DNA of 64,000 nt from Mucispirillum schaedleri ASF457. GTDB lineage: Bacteria > Chrysiogenota > Deferribacteres > Deferribacterales > Mucispirillaceae. A program made the translations under genes and the position numbers. Under the pieces are notes generated by a model that was given only the letters and a program-made list of their open reading frames with translations, ran no database searches and had not been told where the DNA came from. The stretch is taken from positions 2,043,001 to 2,107,000 of the forward strand of contig NZ_CP097562.1 of NCBI RefSeq assembly GCF_000487995.2, read 5' to 3'. This document shows positions 34,281-43,818 of this stretch, one piece after another; positions within the stretch are counted from its first letter, which is position 1, and each line of letters begins with the position of its first letter.

Positions 34281-35849
34281 ATGAGTCTTATTACAGATAC
34301 TCTTAATAAAATGAAAAAAGAGCAGGGCAGTGAAGAAAATGATGAAAAAATGATGGCACCTCCTGCTTTGCGTAATGCTGTTATTAATACTAAAAAATAT
34401 CAGGAATTTGTCAAAAATGCAGAAATTAAAGATATTAATGGCAACAAAGCTCCATTAAAAGGTTTTGTTACTGTAAGTGTTGTTTTATTTGCAGTTATTG
34501 TGGCAGCTTTGATTTATTTTCTTAATAAAGAAGATAATACACTTATTAAACATGCAGGTATTGTTTCAAATAATCAGCAGTCTGCACAGGCAGTAAATAG
34601 TAGTAATAATGTAAAATCTCTTGGTAAGCCATATAATCCTGATCTCCAAAATAATCAGCAAAAGCAGACAGCAGTATCAGCTGATATAAATAAGAAACCT
34701 GCTCCTGATCAAAATATGCAGGGTAATAATAATACAGATACTCAGCCTTTTAATGATATGCAGGGCAGGCAGACTCAAGCTCAAATGGTATCTATGCCTG
34801 ACAGCCATCAAGAGAGTAATGTAAAAAAAGAAAACACTAAAACACAGGTAAAACAGGATCCTGTTAATATTATTCCTGCAAATCAGCTTTTTATTGTTAC
34901 ACCACAGTCTGCACCAGTAAATAATGAGATTACTGAAAAGCCTGCACAAAGTAATTTATCACCTGCTGTTAATACTAAACAAAATAATAAACCTGCAGCA
35001 GAAAAACAAAATATTTCATCTAATGATAAAGCTGAAAATGGAAGTAAAGTAAATTTTGCAGAAATCAGTCAGGAAAATATTAAAAAAGCTAATGAATACA
35101 CCCAAAAACAGGTAGATGAAGAAAAAGCACGAGCTGAAAAAAATGCTCAGGCAATTCAAGAAAATTATGCAGTTAATAATCAAAATTCATCGCTTAATAA
35201 AAGCAGTATAAAAGATTATGCAGATAAAATAGAAATAGCAGAAGTGAAAGCTATTAAAACAAAAGACCCGTCAGGCACAGTTTCAGCAAGCACAATTTCA
35301 TTATATAACCAGTATGTAACAACAGGTAATAAAGCTAAAAATGAAGGTCAGTATGAAAGAGCTATAGAATATTATACAAATGCTCTTGCTTTGAATAAAA
35401 ATGATGTATTATCAGCAAATATTGCAAATATGTATTTAGAGTTAAAAAATCCTAATATGGCATTTCAAGTGGTAGTGAGAAACGGAATGACAGATGCTAA
35501 ATTAATCAGCTCACTGGCTGTCCGTATGGTTAATTCTAAATATTTTCTTGAAAGCAGTAAATTATTGCAGTATGCAAACACATTAGAAAAATCATCATAT
35601 ATTTTATTTGCCAATGGTTACTATTCACAATCACAGGGTCAGTATGATGCTGCTGTCCAATTTTATAAAGATGCAATGGCTGTAAATCCTGCTGATGTAA
35701 GTTCAGCTTATTATGCTGCTCTTTGTTTTGAAGAGCAGGGTAAAAACAGTGATGCTGTGGAAATGTATAAATATATTATCAATAACAGCTCATCACCTGA
35801 AAATATGAAAAAACAGGCATCATCAAAAGTAAAAAAACTTGGCAGTTAA
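34281..35849 (+). CDS. TPR membrane protein, MshN/GspB-like architecture
   Basis: 522 aa from the ATG at 34281 (GGAGA 6-7 nt upstream; a longer frame from 34266 adds five residues). A short cytoplasmic N-terminus (MSLITDTLNKMKKEQ) is reminiscent of the opening of MshN/ExeB-type proteins. A single TM helix (about 62-82) follows, then a long Gln/Asn-rich linker (85-330) and a C-terminal TPR region (about 345-520) with NEGQYERAIEYYTNALALNKND and QGQYDAAVQFYKDAMAVNPAD. This suggests a periplasmic scaffold for a pilus or secretion assembly, but no such genes are adjacent; prepilin peptidase lies 16.6 kb away (52406). Confidence 0.75.
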   Translation: MSLITDTLNKMKKEQGSEENDEKMMAPPALRNAVINTKKYQEFVKNAEIKDINGNKAPLKGFVTVSVVLFAVIVAALIYFLNKEDNTLIKHAGIVSNNQQSAQAVNSSNNVKSLGKPYNPDLQNNQQKQTAVSADINKKPAPDQNMQGNNNTDTQPFNDMQGRQTQAQMVSMPDSHQESNVKKENTKTQVKQDPVNIIPANQLFIVTPQSAPVNNEITEKPAQSNLSPAVNTKQNNKPAAEKQNISSNDKAENGSKVNFAEISQENIKKANEYTQKQVDEEKARAEKNAQAIQENYAVNNQNSSLNKSSIKDYADKIEIAEVKAIKTKDPSGTVSASTISLYNQYVTTGNKAKNEGQYERAIEYYTNALALNKNDVLSANIANMYLELKNPNMAFQVVVRNGMTDAKLISSLAVRMVNSKYFLESSKLLQYANTLEKSSYILFANGYYSQSQGQYDAAVQFYKDAMAVNPADVSSAYYAALCFEEQGKNSDAVEMYKYIINNSSSPENMKKQASSKVKKLGS

Positions 35850-35945
35850 TTTTAAAATAAATTAAAAATAGTAAATTTATTGCAATAGAAAAAGATATAT
35901 GCAATATTGTATCAATAATTTTATATTAATAAATGGAGGTCTCTT

Positions 35946-36885
35946 ATGGATAAGGTTGCAGTTTTAATTCCTTGTTATAATGAAGAATTGACTATTGGTA
36001 AAGTTGTAAAAGATTTTAAAACACATTTACCTGAAGCAGTTATTTATGTTTATGATAATAATTCTACAGATAAAACTGCAGATATAGCAAAAGAACATGG
36101 AGCTATTGTAAGGTATGAAAGAAAGCAGGGTAAAGGCAATGTGATGAGAAGTATGTTTCGTGATATAGATGCAGAATGTTATATTTTAGTAGATGGTGAT
36201 GATACATATCCGGCAGAAGCTGCTCCAGAATTAGTATTTGCAGTTACTGAAAACGGGGGGGGGGGATTTAGTAATAGGAGATAGATTATCTTCTACATAT
36301 TTTACAGAAAATAAGCGTCTGTTTCATAATTCTGGTAATGTGCTTGTAAAAAATCTTATAAATAAATTTTTTAAAAGTAATATTAAGGATATAATGACTG
36401 GATACAGAGGGTTCAGTTATGAATTTGTAAAAACATTTCCAGTATTATCGCAAGGCTTTGAAATAGAAACAGAAATGACCATTCATGCACTTGATAAAAA
36501 CTTTTCTATAAAATCAATACCTATCCAATATAGAGATAGACCAGAGGGCAGCCAGTCAAAATTAAATACATATAAAGATGGTTTTAAAGTAATTATGATG
36601 ATATTTAATTTATATCGCTTATATAAACCATTTCAATTTTTTTCATTATTTGCTTTGTTATTTTTAATATTGTCAGTTGTATTTTTTATTCCAGTATTTA
36701 TAGATTATACCAAAACAGGTATTGTACCAAAATTTCCATCATTAATAGTATCAACAGCATTATTTGTAGTAAGTGCACTATCATTTAGTGCATCATTAAT
36801 ACTAGACAGTGTGCGAAAGAATGGAAGGCAGCAGTTTGAAATATTTTTAAATATGGTTAATACATTAAAAAAAGGAAATAAATAA
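35946..36885 (+). pseudogene. GT2 glycosyltransferase (GtrB-like), switched out of frame by a G11 tract
   Basis: Two frames together encode one GtrB-type protein: an N-terminal GT-A domain (VAVLIPCYNEELTIGKV, YVYDNNSTDKTADIA, DxD at DGDD 83-86) and a C-terminal half starting DLVIGDRLSS, GYRGFSYEF, then two TM helices (PFQFFSLFALLFLILSVVFF; LIVSTALFVVSALSFSASLIL). The junction is a run of eleven G at 36255-36265. With 11 G the protein ends after about 112 aa (FSNRR); 10 or 13 G would join the halves into a 312-aa protein. All other conserved segments are intact, so I read it as a phase-variable gene in the OFF state, not decay. GtrB enzymes charge undecaprenyl phosphate with a sugar. GtrA follows with a TAATG overlap. 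Confidence 0.9.
36255..36265 (+). repeat. homopolymeric G11 tract (contingency locus)
   Basis: Eleven consecutive G inside the GT2 reading frame, exceptional in this AT-rich sequence. Slippage by one base changes the reading frame of the downstream two thirds of the gene. G10 or G13 restores the frame; G11 and G12 do not. Confidence 0.95.
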
Positions 36886-37331
36886 TGAATTTTATAAGTA
36901 ATATTATTTATTTCTTTATGAATAAAGAATTTATGATTTTTCTTTTAATAGGTTTTTTTAATACCCTTTTTGCAATGATATTAACTTATTCAATGTATAA
37001 TTTGCTGCATTCAGGGTATTATATATCTTCATTTACAGGCACATTTAGTGCAGCAGTGCTGGGGTTTTTCTTAAATAGAAGGATTACATTTTCATCAAAT
37101 TGTAAAATATTTTCATCAATGGTGAAATTTTTTACAATTATATTATTAAGTTATATTGTATCATTTACACTATCTCATAAATTATTTTTATATATTTTTA
37201 CTGCATTAAATTTTGATTTATCAGTAAGTATTATAGAGCAGACAGCAATATTATTTGCTCAAATTATTTTTACATTGCTGAACTTTGCAGGTCAAAAACT
37301 GTGGACATTTAAAAACAGGGGCAGAATTTAA
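36885..37331 (+). CDS. gtrA: GtrA-family flippase-like membrane protein
   Basis: 148 aa, four TM helices. FLLIGFFNTLFAMILTYSMYNLL, FLNRRITFSS and the C-terminal NFAGQKLWTFKN match GtrA-family proteins, which flip bactoprenol-linked sugars to the periplasm. Its ATG overlaps the stop of the GT2 gene, and it overlaps the next gene by one base, so all three are coupled. Loss of GT2 translation by the G-tract may also lower its expression. Confidence 0.88.
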   Translation: MNFISNIIYFFMNKEFMIFLLIGFFNTLFAMILTYSMYNLLHSGYYISSFTGTFSAAVLGFFLNRRITFSSNCKIFSSMVKFFTIILLSYIVSFTLSHKLFLYIFTALNFDLSVSIIEQTAILFAQIIFTLLNFAGQKLWTFKNRGRI

Positions 37332-39169
37332 TGAAAATGTTTTTTAAAGCAAATAATTTATTAATTTTAAAAATAATATTAACAATATATACATTGTATT
37401 CATTAAAATATTTTTATCGTTTAAAGCATATAGAATCAGAATTTTATATGAATATGACATTCATATTTATTATTGCAGCAGTTTATTTATTGATTAATTA
37501 TGCAGTAAATTTATTAAAAAATGGAATAGATAGAAGATTACTTATAATATCTTTAATAGTGGGTTTATATTTTGCATTTGCTGCAGTGCTTGGAGCATAT
37601 TATGAAGGAGCTGTAAAAGGTGAAAGGTATGCTGAAGTGTTAGATTTTACACTTAATGACTTTACAAACTCAATGATATATATTCCAGCTATATGGTTTT
37701 TATTTTCAAGCTGCATATTTTTTATCTATATTCAAATCCCAAAAATGTATAATAATTATATAAACCAAAATAGTTCATATACAGAAATGCCAAAAATGTT
37801 TAATTCTATATATAAAATATGGCTTTTTATTTTTATTTGCTGGCTGCCGTATTTTATTTTACTGTATCCCGGATATTTATATTGGGATGCAGGTTCGCAA
37901 ATATCTCAGTTATTTACAGGCAGATTTAATACTCATCATCCTATACTAACTACATTATATATGTATTTTATATACATATATTATAAAATATCAAATAACG
38001 GTATATTAAGTATAGCTTTATTTATAATTATTTTTCAAATGATACCGTTATCTTTTATTTATGCTTATATGATAAATAAATTAAATAAGATATATAATGT
38101 AAATAAAATGACAGTTGTATTTTTAATATTATTTGCTGCATTATATCCTGTTAATCCTGTAATATCCATTATAGTTGAAAAAGGAATATTATTTATATTT
38201 TTTTTAATATTATTTATTGTTAAAATAATAGAATTAGTTGAAAATATAGAGCTAAAAGGGCAGAAAAAATATTTTATACAGCTTATTATTATAGGAATTA
38301 TACTATGCCTTTCAAGGAATAATGTTATTTATGGATTTATTATTGTTATGCCAATTATGTTACTGTTTGCAAAAAGGTATAGAAAATATATATTTGTATC
38401 ATTTGCAGGTATTTTTATTGGATATATACTTTTAAATACTGCAATTATTAAAATAACAGGTGCAAATAAAGGTGAATTTAGAGAAAGTATGTCTATGCCT
38501 ATACAACAGCTTGCAAGAGTTTATAAATATCATAAAGATACATTAAATGCAGATGAAATTAAATTTATTGAAAAAATTGTAAAAAATAAAAATGATTTGA
38601 ATAATTATCTGCCAAAAAGAGCTGATAATGTAAAAAACTACACAAATTCACACTTTTTTAAGACAAAAGAATTTATAACAGGTTATATGTAGCTTGGTTT
38701 AAAATATACTGCCAGCTATTTAAATTCATTTTTAATTATGTCAAGTGCATTTTTATATCCTTTTAATAATAGTTTATGGTTTGAAGGACTGCATATAGTA
38801 ATTCCAAATAATAAATTTATAAATGCCAGCAAATCAGATTATTATAAACATAAAAATAAGTTACTAAGTTCTTATTTGTCAAAAACACAGAGTTTTGTAA
38901 AACAAAATAATTCAATGTCAGCATTTATTTTAGTTAATCAAAGTATATTATTTTATATTCTGGTTTTTGCATTTATTTATTTTATATATAAAAAAGTATA
39001 TAAGAATGCTTTTATACTACTTATCCCCTTATGCTATGCAGCTACATTATTGTTAGGTCCTATAATTTATTTTAGATATACTTATTATTTAATGGTTATT
39101 TTTCCTATTATTATTATGATGCTTGCAAATAATAATATGGATTTATCTAAAAATTTTATGCAGCAGTAA
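37331..39169 (+). pseudogene. polytopic glucosyltransferase-like membrane protein with in-frame TAG
   Basis: 612 codons in one frame with a single TAG at 38690-38692 (FITGYM*LGLKYTASYLNSFLIMSSAF), where a Trp codon (TGG) would fit. More than ten TM helices are visible. The first large loop contains LLYPGYLYWDAGSQISQLF, and a further loop has FNTHHPILTTLYMYFIY, as in DUF6020-type and GtrII-type proteins that transfer a lipid-linked sugar to a surface glycan. It is the type-specific third gene expected after gtrB and gtrA. The upstream part (453 aa) and downstream part (143 aa from ATG 38738) are both well preserved, so the mutation is recent. Confidence 0.8.
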
Positions 39170-39172
39170 TTT

Positions 39173-39275
39173 TGAGCCTGATTTATGGGCGAAAAATCTA
39201 AATTATATATATTGCAGTATAGTATAATATATTTAAATTGTCTTATCTTTTTAGTTACTTCGCCTTTCAGGCTCA
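39173..39275 (-). repeat. family A palindrome, complete
   Basis: One of the cleanest copies. The left arm is TGAGCCTGATTTATGGGCGA and the right arm TTCGCCTTTCAGGCTCA, with an AT-rich centre (attgcagtatagtataatat). It begins 4 bp after the stop of the glucosyltransferase-like gene, so it may serve as its terminator. Confidence 0.8.
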
Positions 39276-39381
39276 GTATAACATAATCGCAACAGCTACT
39301 ATCATTAATAAGTTGTTTTATACTCATAGTTATTGTGTTGAACTATATATAATTATCACAATAATTCACATATTGTCATTT

Positions 39382-39660
39382 TGAGCCTAATTTTTAAAGG
39401 CGAAAAATCTATAATTATATATGTGATACGGAAACAGGATCAGAACAAGCCGTCTGAAAGTAAGCGACTGGAGCATTTACTGTGACCAAGTGTTATTTTT
39501 TAAATTCAAGGGGAGTATATTGTGCGACGCAAGGACTTTCTGATCAAGCAGTGATGGAATGAAAAGTTCGCAGCTGGAAAGTATTTTTTAATAAAGGATA
39601 AATAAAGCGAAAAATCTAAATTATATACATGGATTTACTAAAAAAATCATAAAGATACTT
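39382..39660 (-). repeat. family A half-arm and reversed family B
   Basis: 39382-39412 carries an A arm (tgagcctaatttttaaagg, cgaaaaatct). 39437-39600 is family B in reverse (CAAGCCGTCTGAAAGTAAGC, GCGACGCAAGGACTTTC, GCAGCTGGAAAGTATTTTTT). Near 39640-39660 lies an IS-like end (tggatttactaaaaaaatc). Nothing else is visible in the 621-bp gap up to rpmE. Confidence 0.65.
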
Positions 39661-39750
39661 TACTGTGATACTGAAAAGTGAGAATATTAAAAAAATATCT
39701 TGAATTTTATATTATATTGTGATATGAGTATCTACTTTATAAAGGACTAT

Positions 39751-39767
39751 GACGGTCAGAAACCGTC
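39751..39767 (+). promoter_or_regulatory. leader hairpin before rpmE
   Basis: A perfect GACGGT-CAGAA-ACCGTC stem-loop in the 5' leader of rpmE, 10 nt before the AAGGAG ribosome-binding site. It could be a translational operator for L31 or a 5' stability element. No U-run, so it is not a terminator. Confidence 0.45.
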
Positions 39768-39790
39768 AAATATAATAAGGAGCCCTAATA

Positions 39791-40021
39791 ATGAAACAAG
39801 GAATTCATCCAGATTATCATGAAGTAGTATTTAAATGTGCATGCGGAGCAGAGCATAAAACTCGTTCTACTACTACTAAAACATCTATTGCAATCTGCTC
39901 TAACTGCCACCCATTTTACACAGGCAAACAAAAATTTGTTGATACTGCCGGCAGAGTTGAAAAATTTATGCGTAAATACGAACAGGCACAAAAACAAGCA
40001 GATAAAAAAGGCAAAAAATAG
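39791..40021 (+). CDS. rpmE: 50S ribosomal protein L31 (zinc form)
   Basis: 76 aa. [27 protein letters not shown] ... [26 protein letters not shown] is L31. It is the zinc-binding type, with Cys16, Cys18, Cys37 and Cys40. AAGGAG precedes the ATG. It leads a long plus-strand block with thyX, the DUF1385 gene and prfA, close to the usual rpmE-prfA neighbourhood. Confidence 0.96.
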   Translation: MKQGIHPDYHEVVFKCACGAEHKTRSTTTKTSIAICSNCHPFYTGKQKFVDTAGRVEKFMRKYEQAQKQADKKGKK

Positions 40022-40095
40022 TTTATTTTATATAATTACAGCTTATAATATTTATAGGCTGTATTTATATTCATTAGTATTAAGCAGGAAATTAA

Positions 40096-40812
40096 ATGCA
40101 AAAAAATACAGAATTAAAAGTAGAACTCTTGCAGCATAATGCAGAGCCAGAAATGATAGCAGCACTGGCAGCTAAACTTTGCTACTCTGGAGCAGAGCTT
40201 TCTGATTTGCAGAAAAAAGTGTCTAGTGCGGAGCAGACTGATTTTATACAAAAATTAATTGGTATGGGTCATTTTTCTGTTTTTGAGCATATTTCCTTTT
40301 CATTTGGCATAGAGGGTGTATCTCGTGCATTAACTCATCAGCTTGTCCGCCACAGGCTTGCAAGCTATTCACAGAAATCTCAGCGTTATGTTAAAGCAGG
40401 AGCTGAATTTCCATATATTATACCGCACACTATTAAGAATAACAGTGAAGCTCTTGAAATTTTTAATAATGCTATGAGCCAGATAGCAGAATGTTATAAT
40501 AAACTTTCTGCCCTTGATATTCCATCAGAAGATGCAAGGTATGTGCTGCCTAATGCATGTGAAACAAAAATTATTGTTACAATGAATGCAAGAGAGCTTT
40601 TACATTTTTTTGCATTAAGGTTATGTAACAGAGCTCAGTGGGAAATAAGAGAGCTTTCTGATAAAATGCTTGCTTTATGTTATGATACAGCACCTGCTGT
40701 ATTTGAAAAAGCAGGTCCCGGCTGTTGTAATAAAGGCTGCACGGAAGGAAAATTTACCTGCGGTCAGGCTGCACTTGTTCGCAAGCGTATAGCTGCTCTT
40801 AAAAAACATTAG
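40096..40812 (+). CDS. thyX: flavin-dependent thymidylate synthase
   Basis: 238 aa. Makes dTMP from dUMP with FAD, NADPH and methylene-THF. The ThyX motif RHRx7S is present (RHRLASYSQKS, residues 85-95), as are GHFSVFEHISFSF and the C-terminal NARELLHFFALRLCNRAQWEIRELS. A Cys-rich tail (PGCCNKGCTEGKFTCGQ) is seen in some members. It suggests the organism may lack thyA, which cannot be checked here. Confidence 0.96.
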   Translation: MQKNTELKVELLQHNAEPEMIAALAAKLCYSGAELSDLQKKVSSAEQTDFIQKLIGMGHFSVFEHISFSFGIEGVSRALTHQLVRHRLASYSQKSQRYVKAGAEFPYIIPHTIKNNSEALEIFNNAMSQIAECYNKLSALDIPSEDARYVLPNACETKIIVTMNARELLHFFALRLCNRAQWEIRELSDKMLALCYDTAPAVFEKAGPGCCNKGCTEGKFTCGQAALVRKRIAALKKH

Positions 40813-40971
40813 CGTCCCTTATATATTTCATATTATTATTCTTGAAGAAAAAGTGTCTTTTTGTAAAAAAGGTATTTATTATTGTATTAATTCAACTAAT
40901 ATTTAAAGCAGATTTTTAAGAAATTTAAAAAAAGTAGTATATTTTAATGAAATAATAAAAAGGTGAGTAAA

Positions 40972-41904
40972 ATGAGTGAAAAAAAGAAAAATATAGGAGG
41001 GCAGGCTGTCATAGAAGGTGTTATGATGAGAGCACCGAATAAGTTTGTTATAGCTGTCCGCCAGCCTAATGGCATAATTGCAGTTAAAAGAGATGATATA
41101 AAGCTTGATTCCAATAAAATATTAAAGAAACCTATTCTTCGTGGATTAATAGGTCTTTATGATGCATTAGTATTAGGAATAAAAGCATTGAATTTTTCAG
41201 CAGAGAAAGCAATGCCTGATGAATTTGAAAAAGAGGGTCAATCATCTAAATTAGAAACTTTTTTTTCAATGGGTTTAGGTTTGCTTTTAGGTATATTATT
41301 ATTTTTATATCTTCCGTTACAGCTTACTGAATTATCTAAAAAACTGTTTCCTATTGTTGAGCATTCTTTTTTAGTGTTTAATTTTGTAGACGGTGTTATA
41401 AGAATAATATTTTTTGTGCTTTATTTGTTAATAATATCTCAAATGAAAGATATAAAAAGAGTTTTTTCTTATCACGGAGCAGAACATAAGTGCATATTTA
41501 CTTATGAACAGGGTCAGGAGTTAACAATTGAAAATGCAAGAAAAATGAGTAGATTTCACCCAAGATGTGGCACAAGTTTTCTGCTTATTGTGTTAATTGT
41601 TTCTATTTTTGTATTTTCATTAATCCCAAAAGATTCTCATTTTTTAATAAAACTTTCTTCACGGATTATTTTTATGCCGCTTATAGCAGGCATTAGCTAT
41701 GAAATACTTAAATTAAGCGGCAGGTATGCAGATAATTTTATAGTAAAAATATTAATAGCACCGGGGCTTTGGCTTCAACATATTACTACAAGAGAGCCAG
41801 ATGATTCCATGCTTGAAGTTGCTATTGTATCTATTAAAGAGGCTTTAAGAAAAGATGATGATGAAACATATCAAAAGCCTGAAAATGTGGAATATTGTAA
41901 TTAA
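40972..41904 (+). CDS. DUF1385 (YqhQ-like) membrane protein
   Basis: 310 aa from the ATG at 40972 (AGGT 7 nt upstream; a GTG three codons earlier overlaps it). The family pattern is clear: IGGQAVIEGVMMRAPN at the N-terminus, four TM segments, and a conserved FSYHGAEHKCIFTYEQGQELTIENARKMSRFHPRCGTSFLLI with His/Cys residues that could bind metal. The function is unknown; it sits next to prfA in many phyla. Confidence 0.9.
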   Translation: MSEKKKNIGGQAVIEGVMMRAPNKFVIAVRQPNGIIAVKRDDIKLDSNKILKKPILRGLIGLYDALVLGIKALNFSAEKAMPDEFEKEGQSSKLETFFSMGLGLLLGILLFLYLPLQLTELSKKLFPIVEHSFLVFNFVDGVIRIIFFVLYLLIISQMKDIKRVFSYHGAEHKCIFTYEQGQELTIENARKMSRFHPRCGTSFLLIVLIVSIFVFSLIPKDSHFLIKLSSRIIFMPLIAGISYEILKLSGRYADNFIVKILIAPGLWLQHITTREPDDSMLEVAIVSIKEALRKDDDETYQKPENVEYCN

Positions 41905-41923
41905 TATTAGGAGATAAAAGAAT

Positions 41924-42991
41924 ATGTATGATAAATTAGAGGAAGTAGCTGCACGGTATGACGAATTAACTGCCATACTTTCTGACCCTGAAATATTAAA
42001 AGACCAGAATGCTTTTGCAAAATATTCAAAAGAGCATGCAGAAAAACGACCTATTGTAGAAACTTTTTTAAGATTAAGAGAAGTAAAGCAGTCATTAGAA
42101 GATGCTTATGAAATATTAAAAGGTGATGATAAAGAATTAAAAGAGCTTGCAGAAATGGAAATAGAGGAATCAAAAGAGACTATTCCTGCTTTAGAGCATG
42201 AATTAAAACTTCTTCTTTTACCAAAAGACCCTTATGCAGATAAAAACATATATCTTGAAATAAGGGCAGGCACAGGCGGCGATGAAGCATCACTTTTTGC
42301 TGCAAATCTTTTTAGAATGTATACAAGATATGCAGAGCTTAATAGATGGAAATTTGAAATTGTTGAAATGAATGAAACAGGTGTTGGCGGTTATAAAGAG
42401 ATAATTGCTGCAATTCGTGGCAAATCTGTATACAGCAAGTTAAAATATGAAAGCGGCGGTCATCGTGTGCAGCGTATTCCAGATACAGAATCTTCCGGCA
42501 GAATACATACTTCTGCATGCACTGTTGCAGTTCTTCCTGAAGCAGATGATGTGGAAGTGCAGATTGAACCAAAAGATTTGCGTATTGATGTATACCGCTC
42601 AGGTGGTGCAGGTGGTCAGCATGTAAATACTACTGATTCAGCAGTTCGTATTACTCACCTGCCTACAAATATAGTGGTTACATGTCAGGATGAAAGAAGC
42701 CAGATAAAAAATAAAGAAAAGGCTATGAAGTTATTGAAGTCAAGACTTTTAGAAGAAGAAATCAGGAAAGCAGAAAATGAGCGTTCTGAAGAAAGAAGAC
42801 TTCAGGTTGGCTCAGGAGACCGCTCTGAAAGAATAAGAACATATAACTTTCCACAAAACAGGCTTACAGACCACAGGATAAATTTAACAGTATACAGCCT
42901 TGATAAAGTTATGGAAGGCGAACTGGAAGATATTTTAGAAGCATTGGCATCTTATGATCAGGCTGAAAGATTAAAAAGTGCTGGATTATAA
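41924..42991 (+). CDS. prfA: peptide chain release factor 1
   Basis: 355 aa. Releases peptides at UAA and UAG. The GGQ motif is at 230-232 ([16 protein letters not shown]), and the codon-recognition tripeptide PDT (186-188, in [16 protein letters not shown]) marks RF1 and not RF2. AGGAG precedes the ATG. It is followed 2 nt later by prmC, which methylates the GGQ glutamine. Confidence 0.97.
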   Translation: MYDKLEEVAARYDELTAILSDPEILKDQNAFAKYSKEHAEKRPIVETFLRLREVKQSLEDAYEILKGDDKELKELAEMEIEESKETIPALEHELKLLLLPKDPYADKNIYLEIRAGTGGDEASLFAANLFRMYTRYAELNRWKFEIVEMNETGVGGYKEIIAAIRGKSVYSKLKYESGGHRVQRIPDTESSGRIHTSACTVAVLPEADDVEVQIEPKDLRIDVYRSGGAGGQHVNTTDSAVRITHLPTNIVVTCQDERSQIKNKEKAMKLLKSRLLEEEIRKAENERSEERRLQVGSGDRSERIRTYNFPQNRLTDHRINLTVYSLDKVMEGELEDILEALASYDQAERLKSAGL

Positions 42992-42993
42992 TA

Positions 42994-43818
42994 TTGATTG
43001 TCAAAAGCTTTATAAAAAGGGCAGAAAAATATAATCTGCCTGTTTCTCAAGTTTATGATTTAATATCCTTTATGCTTGGTATAGATTATTCTAAGGCAAA
43101 GTATGCTCATAATAAAGAAATAGATAATGAAAAGGCAGAATATGTATTATCGCTTCTTGAAAAAAGAGAGCCTGCTGCATATATAACAGGCAGGCGTGAG
43201 TTTTACGGCAGAGAGTTTATTATAAACCATAACACTCTTATACCGCGGGTAGAAACTGAGATATTAATTGAAGAAGTAATTAAAAGATACAGACGGGCAG
43301 AAAATATAGAGCTTATAGATATATGTTCTGGAAGCGGAGCAATAGGTTTAACTTTAATGCAGGAGCTTAATATATCTTTTTTAACACTTTTAGATATAGA
43401 TGATAAAGCACTTGAAGTATCAAAACAAAATGCAGATAAATTTAATATTACAAAAAATATAGAATTTGTATGCAGTGATATATTAAACTATACTACTAAA
43501 CAAAAATATGATATAGTAGTCTGCAATCCTCCATATATATCAGAAAATGAATATGATTTATTGCAGGAAGAAGTAAAAAAAGAGCCTTATCATGCCTTAG
43601 TTGCAGATGATAATGGGCTGATTTTTTATAAAAAAATATTGAGTAATTTTGAAAATTTGTGTAAAAGTAACGGAATAATATTTTTTGAAATAGGGGCATA
43701 TCAGGCAGGCAGTATTTGTGATTATGCTGCTGAATGTAACCTTTATGCAGAGTGTGTGAAAGATTACATTAATAATGACAGAGTAATTGTAGTTAAAAAC
43801 AGTAAAAGAGGTATTTAA
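42994..43818 (+). CDS. prmC: release factor glutamine methyltransferase
   Basis: 274 aa. Methylates the GGQ Gln of RF1 and RF2. It has an N-terminal helical domain, the SAM motif LIDICSGSGAIGL and the substrate motif NPPY in VVCNPPYISE. The start is TTG, with no strong Shine-Dalgarno; translation is probably coupled to prfA, whose stop is 2 nt upstream. The stop overlaps the murA ATG (TAATG). Confidence 0.95.
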   Translation: MIVKSFIKRAEKYNLPVSQVYDLISFMLGIDYSKAKYAHNKEIDNEKAEYVLSLLEKREPAAYITGRREFYGREFIINHNTLIPRVETEILIEEVIKRYRRAENIELIDICSGSGAIGLTLMQELNISFLTLLDIDDKALEVSKQNADKFNITKNIEFVCSDILNYTTKQKYDIVVCNPPYISENEYDLLQEEVKKEPYHALVADDNGLIFYKKILSNFENLCKSNGIIFFEIGAYQAGSICDYAAECNLYAECVKDYINNDRVIVVKNSKRGI

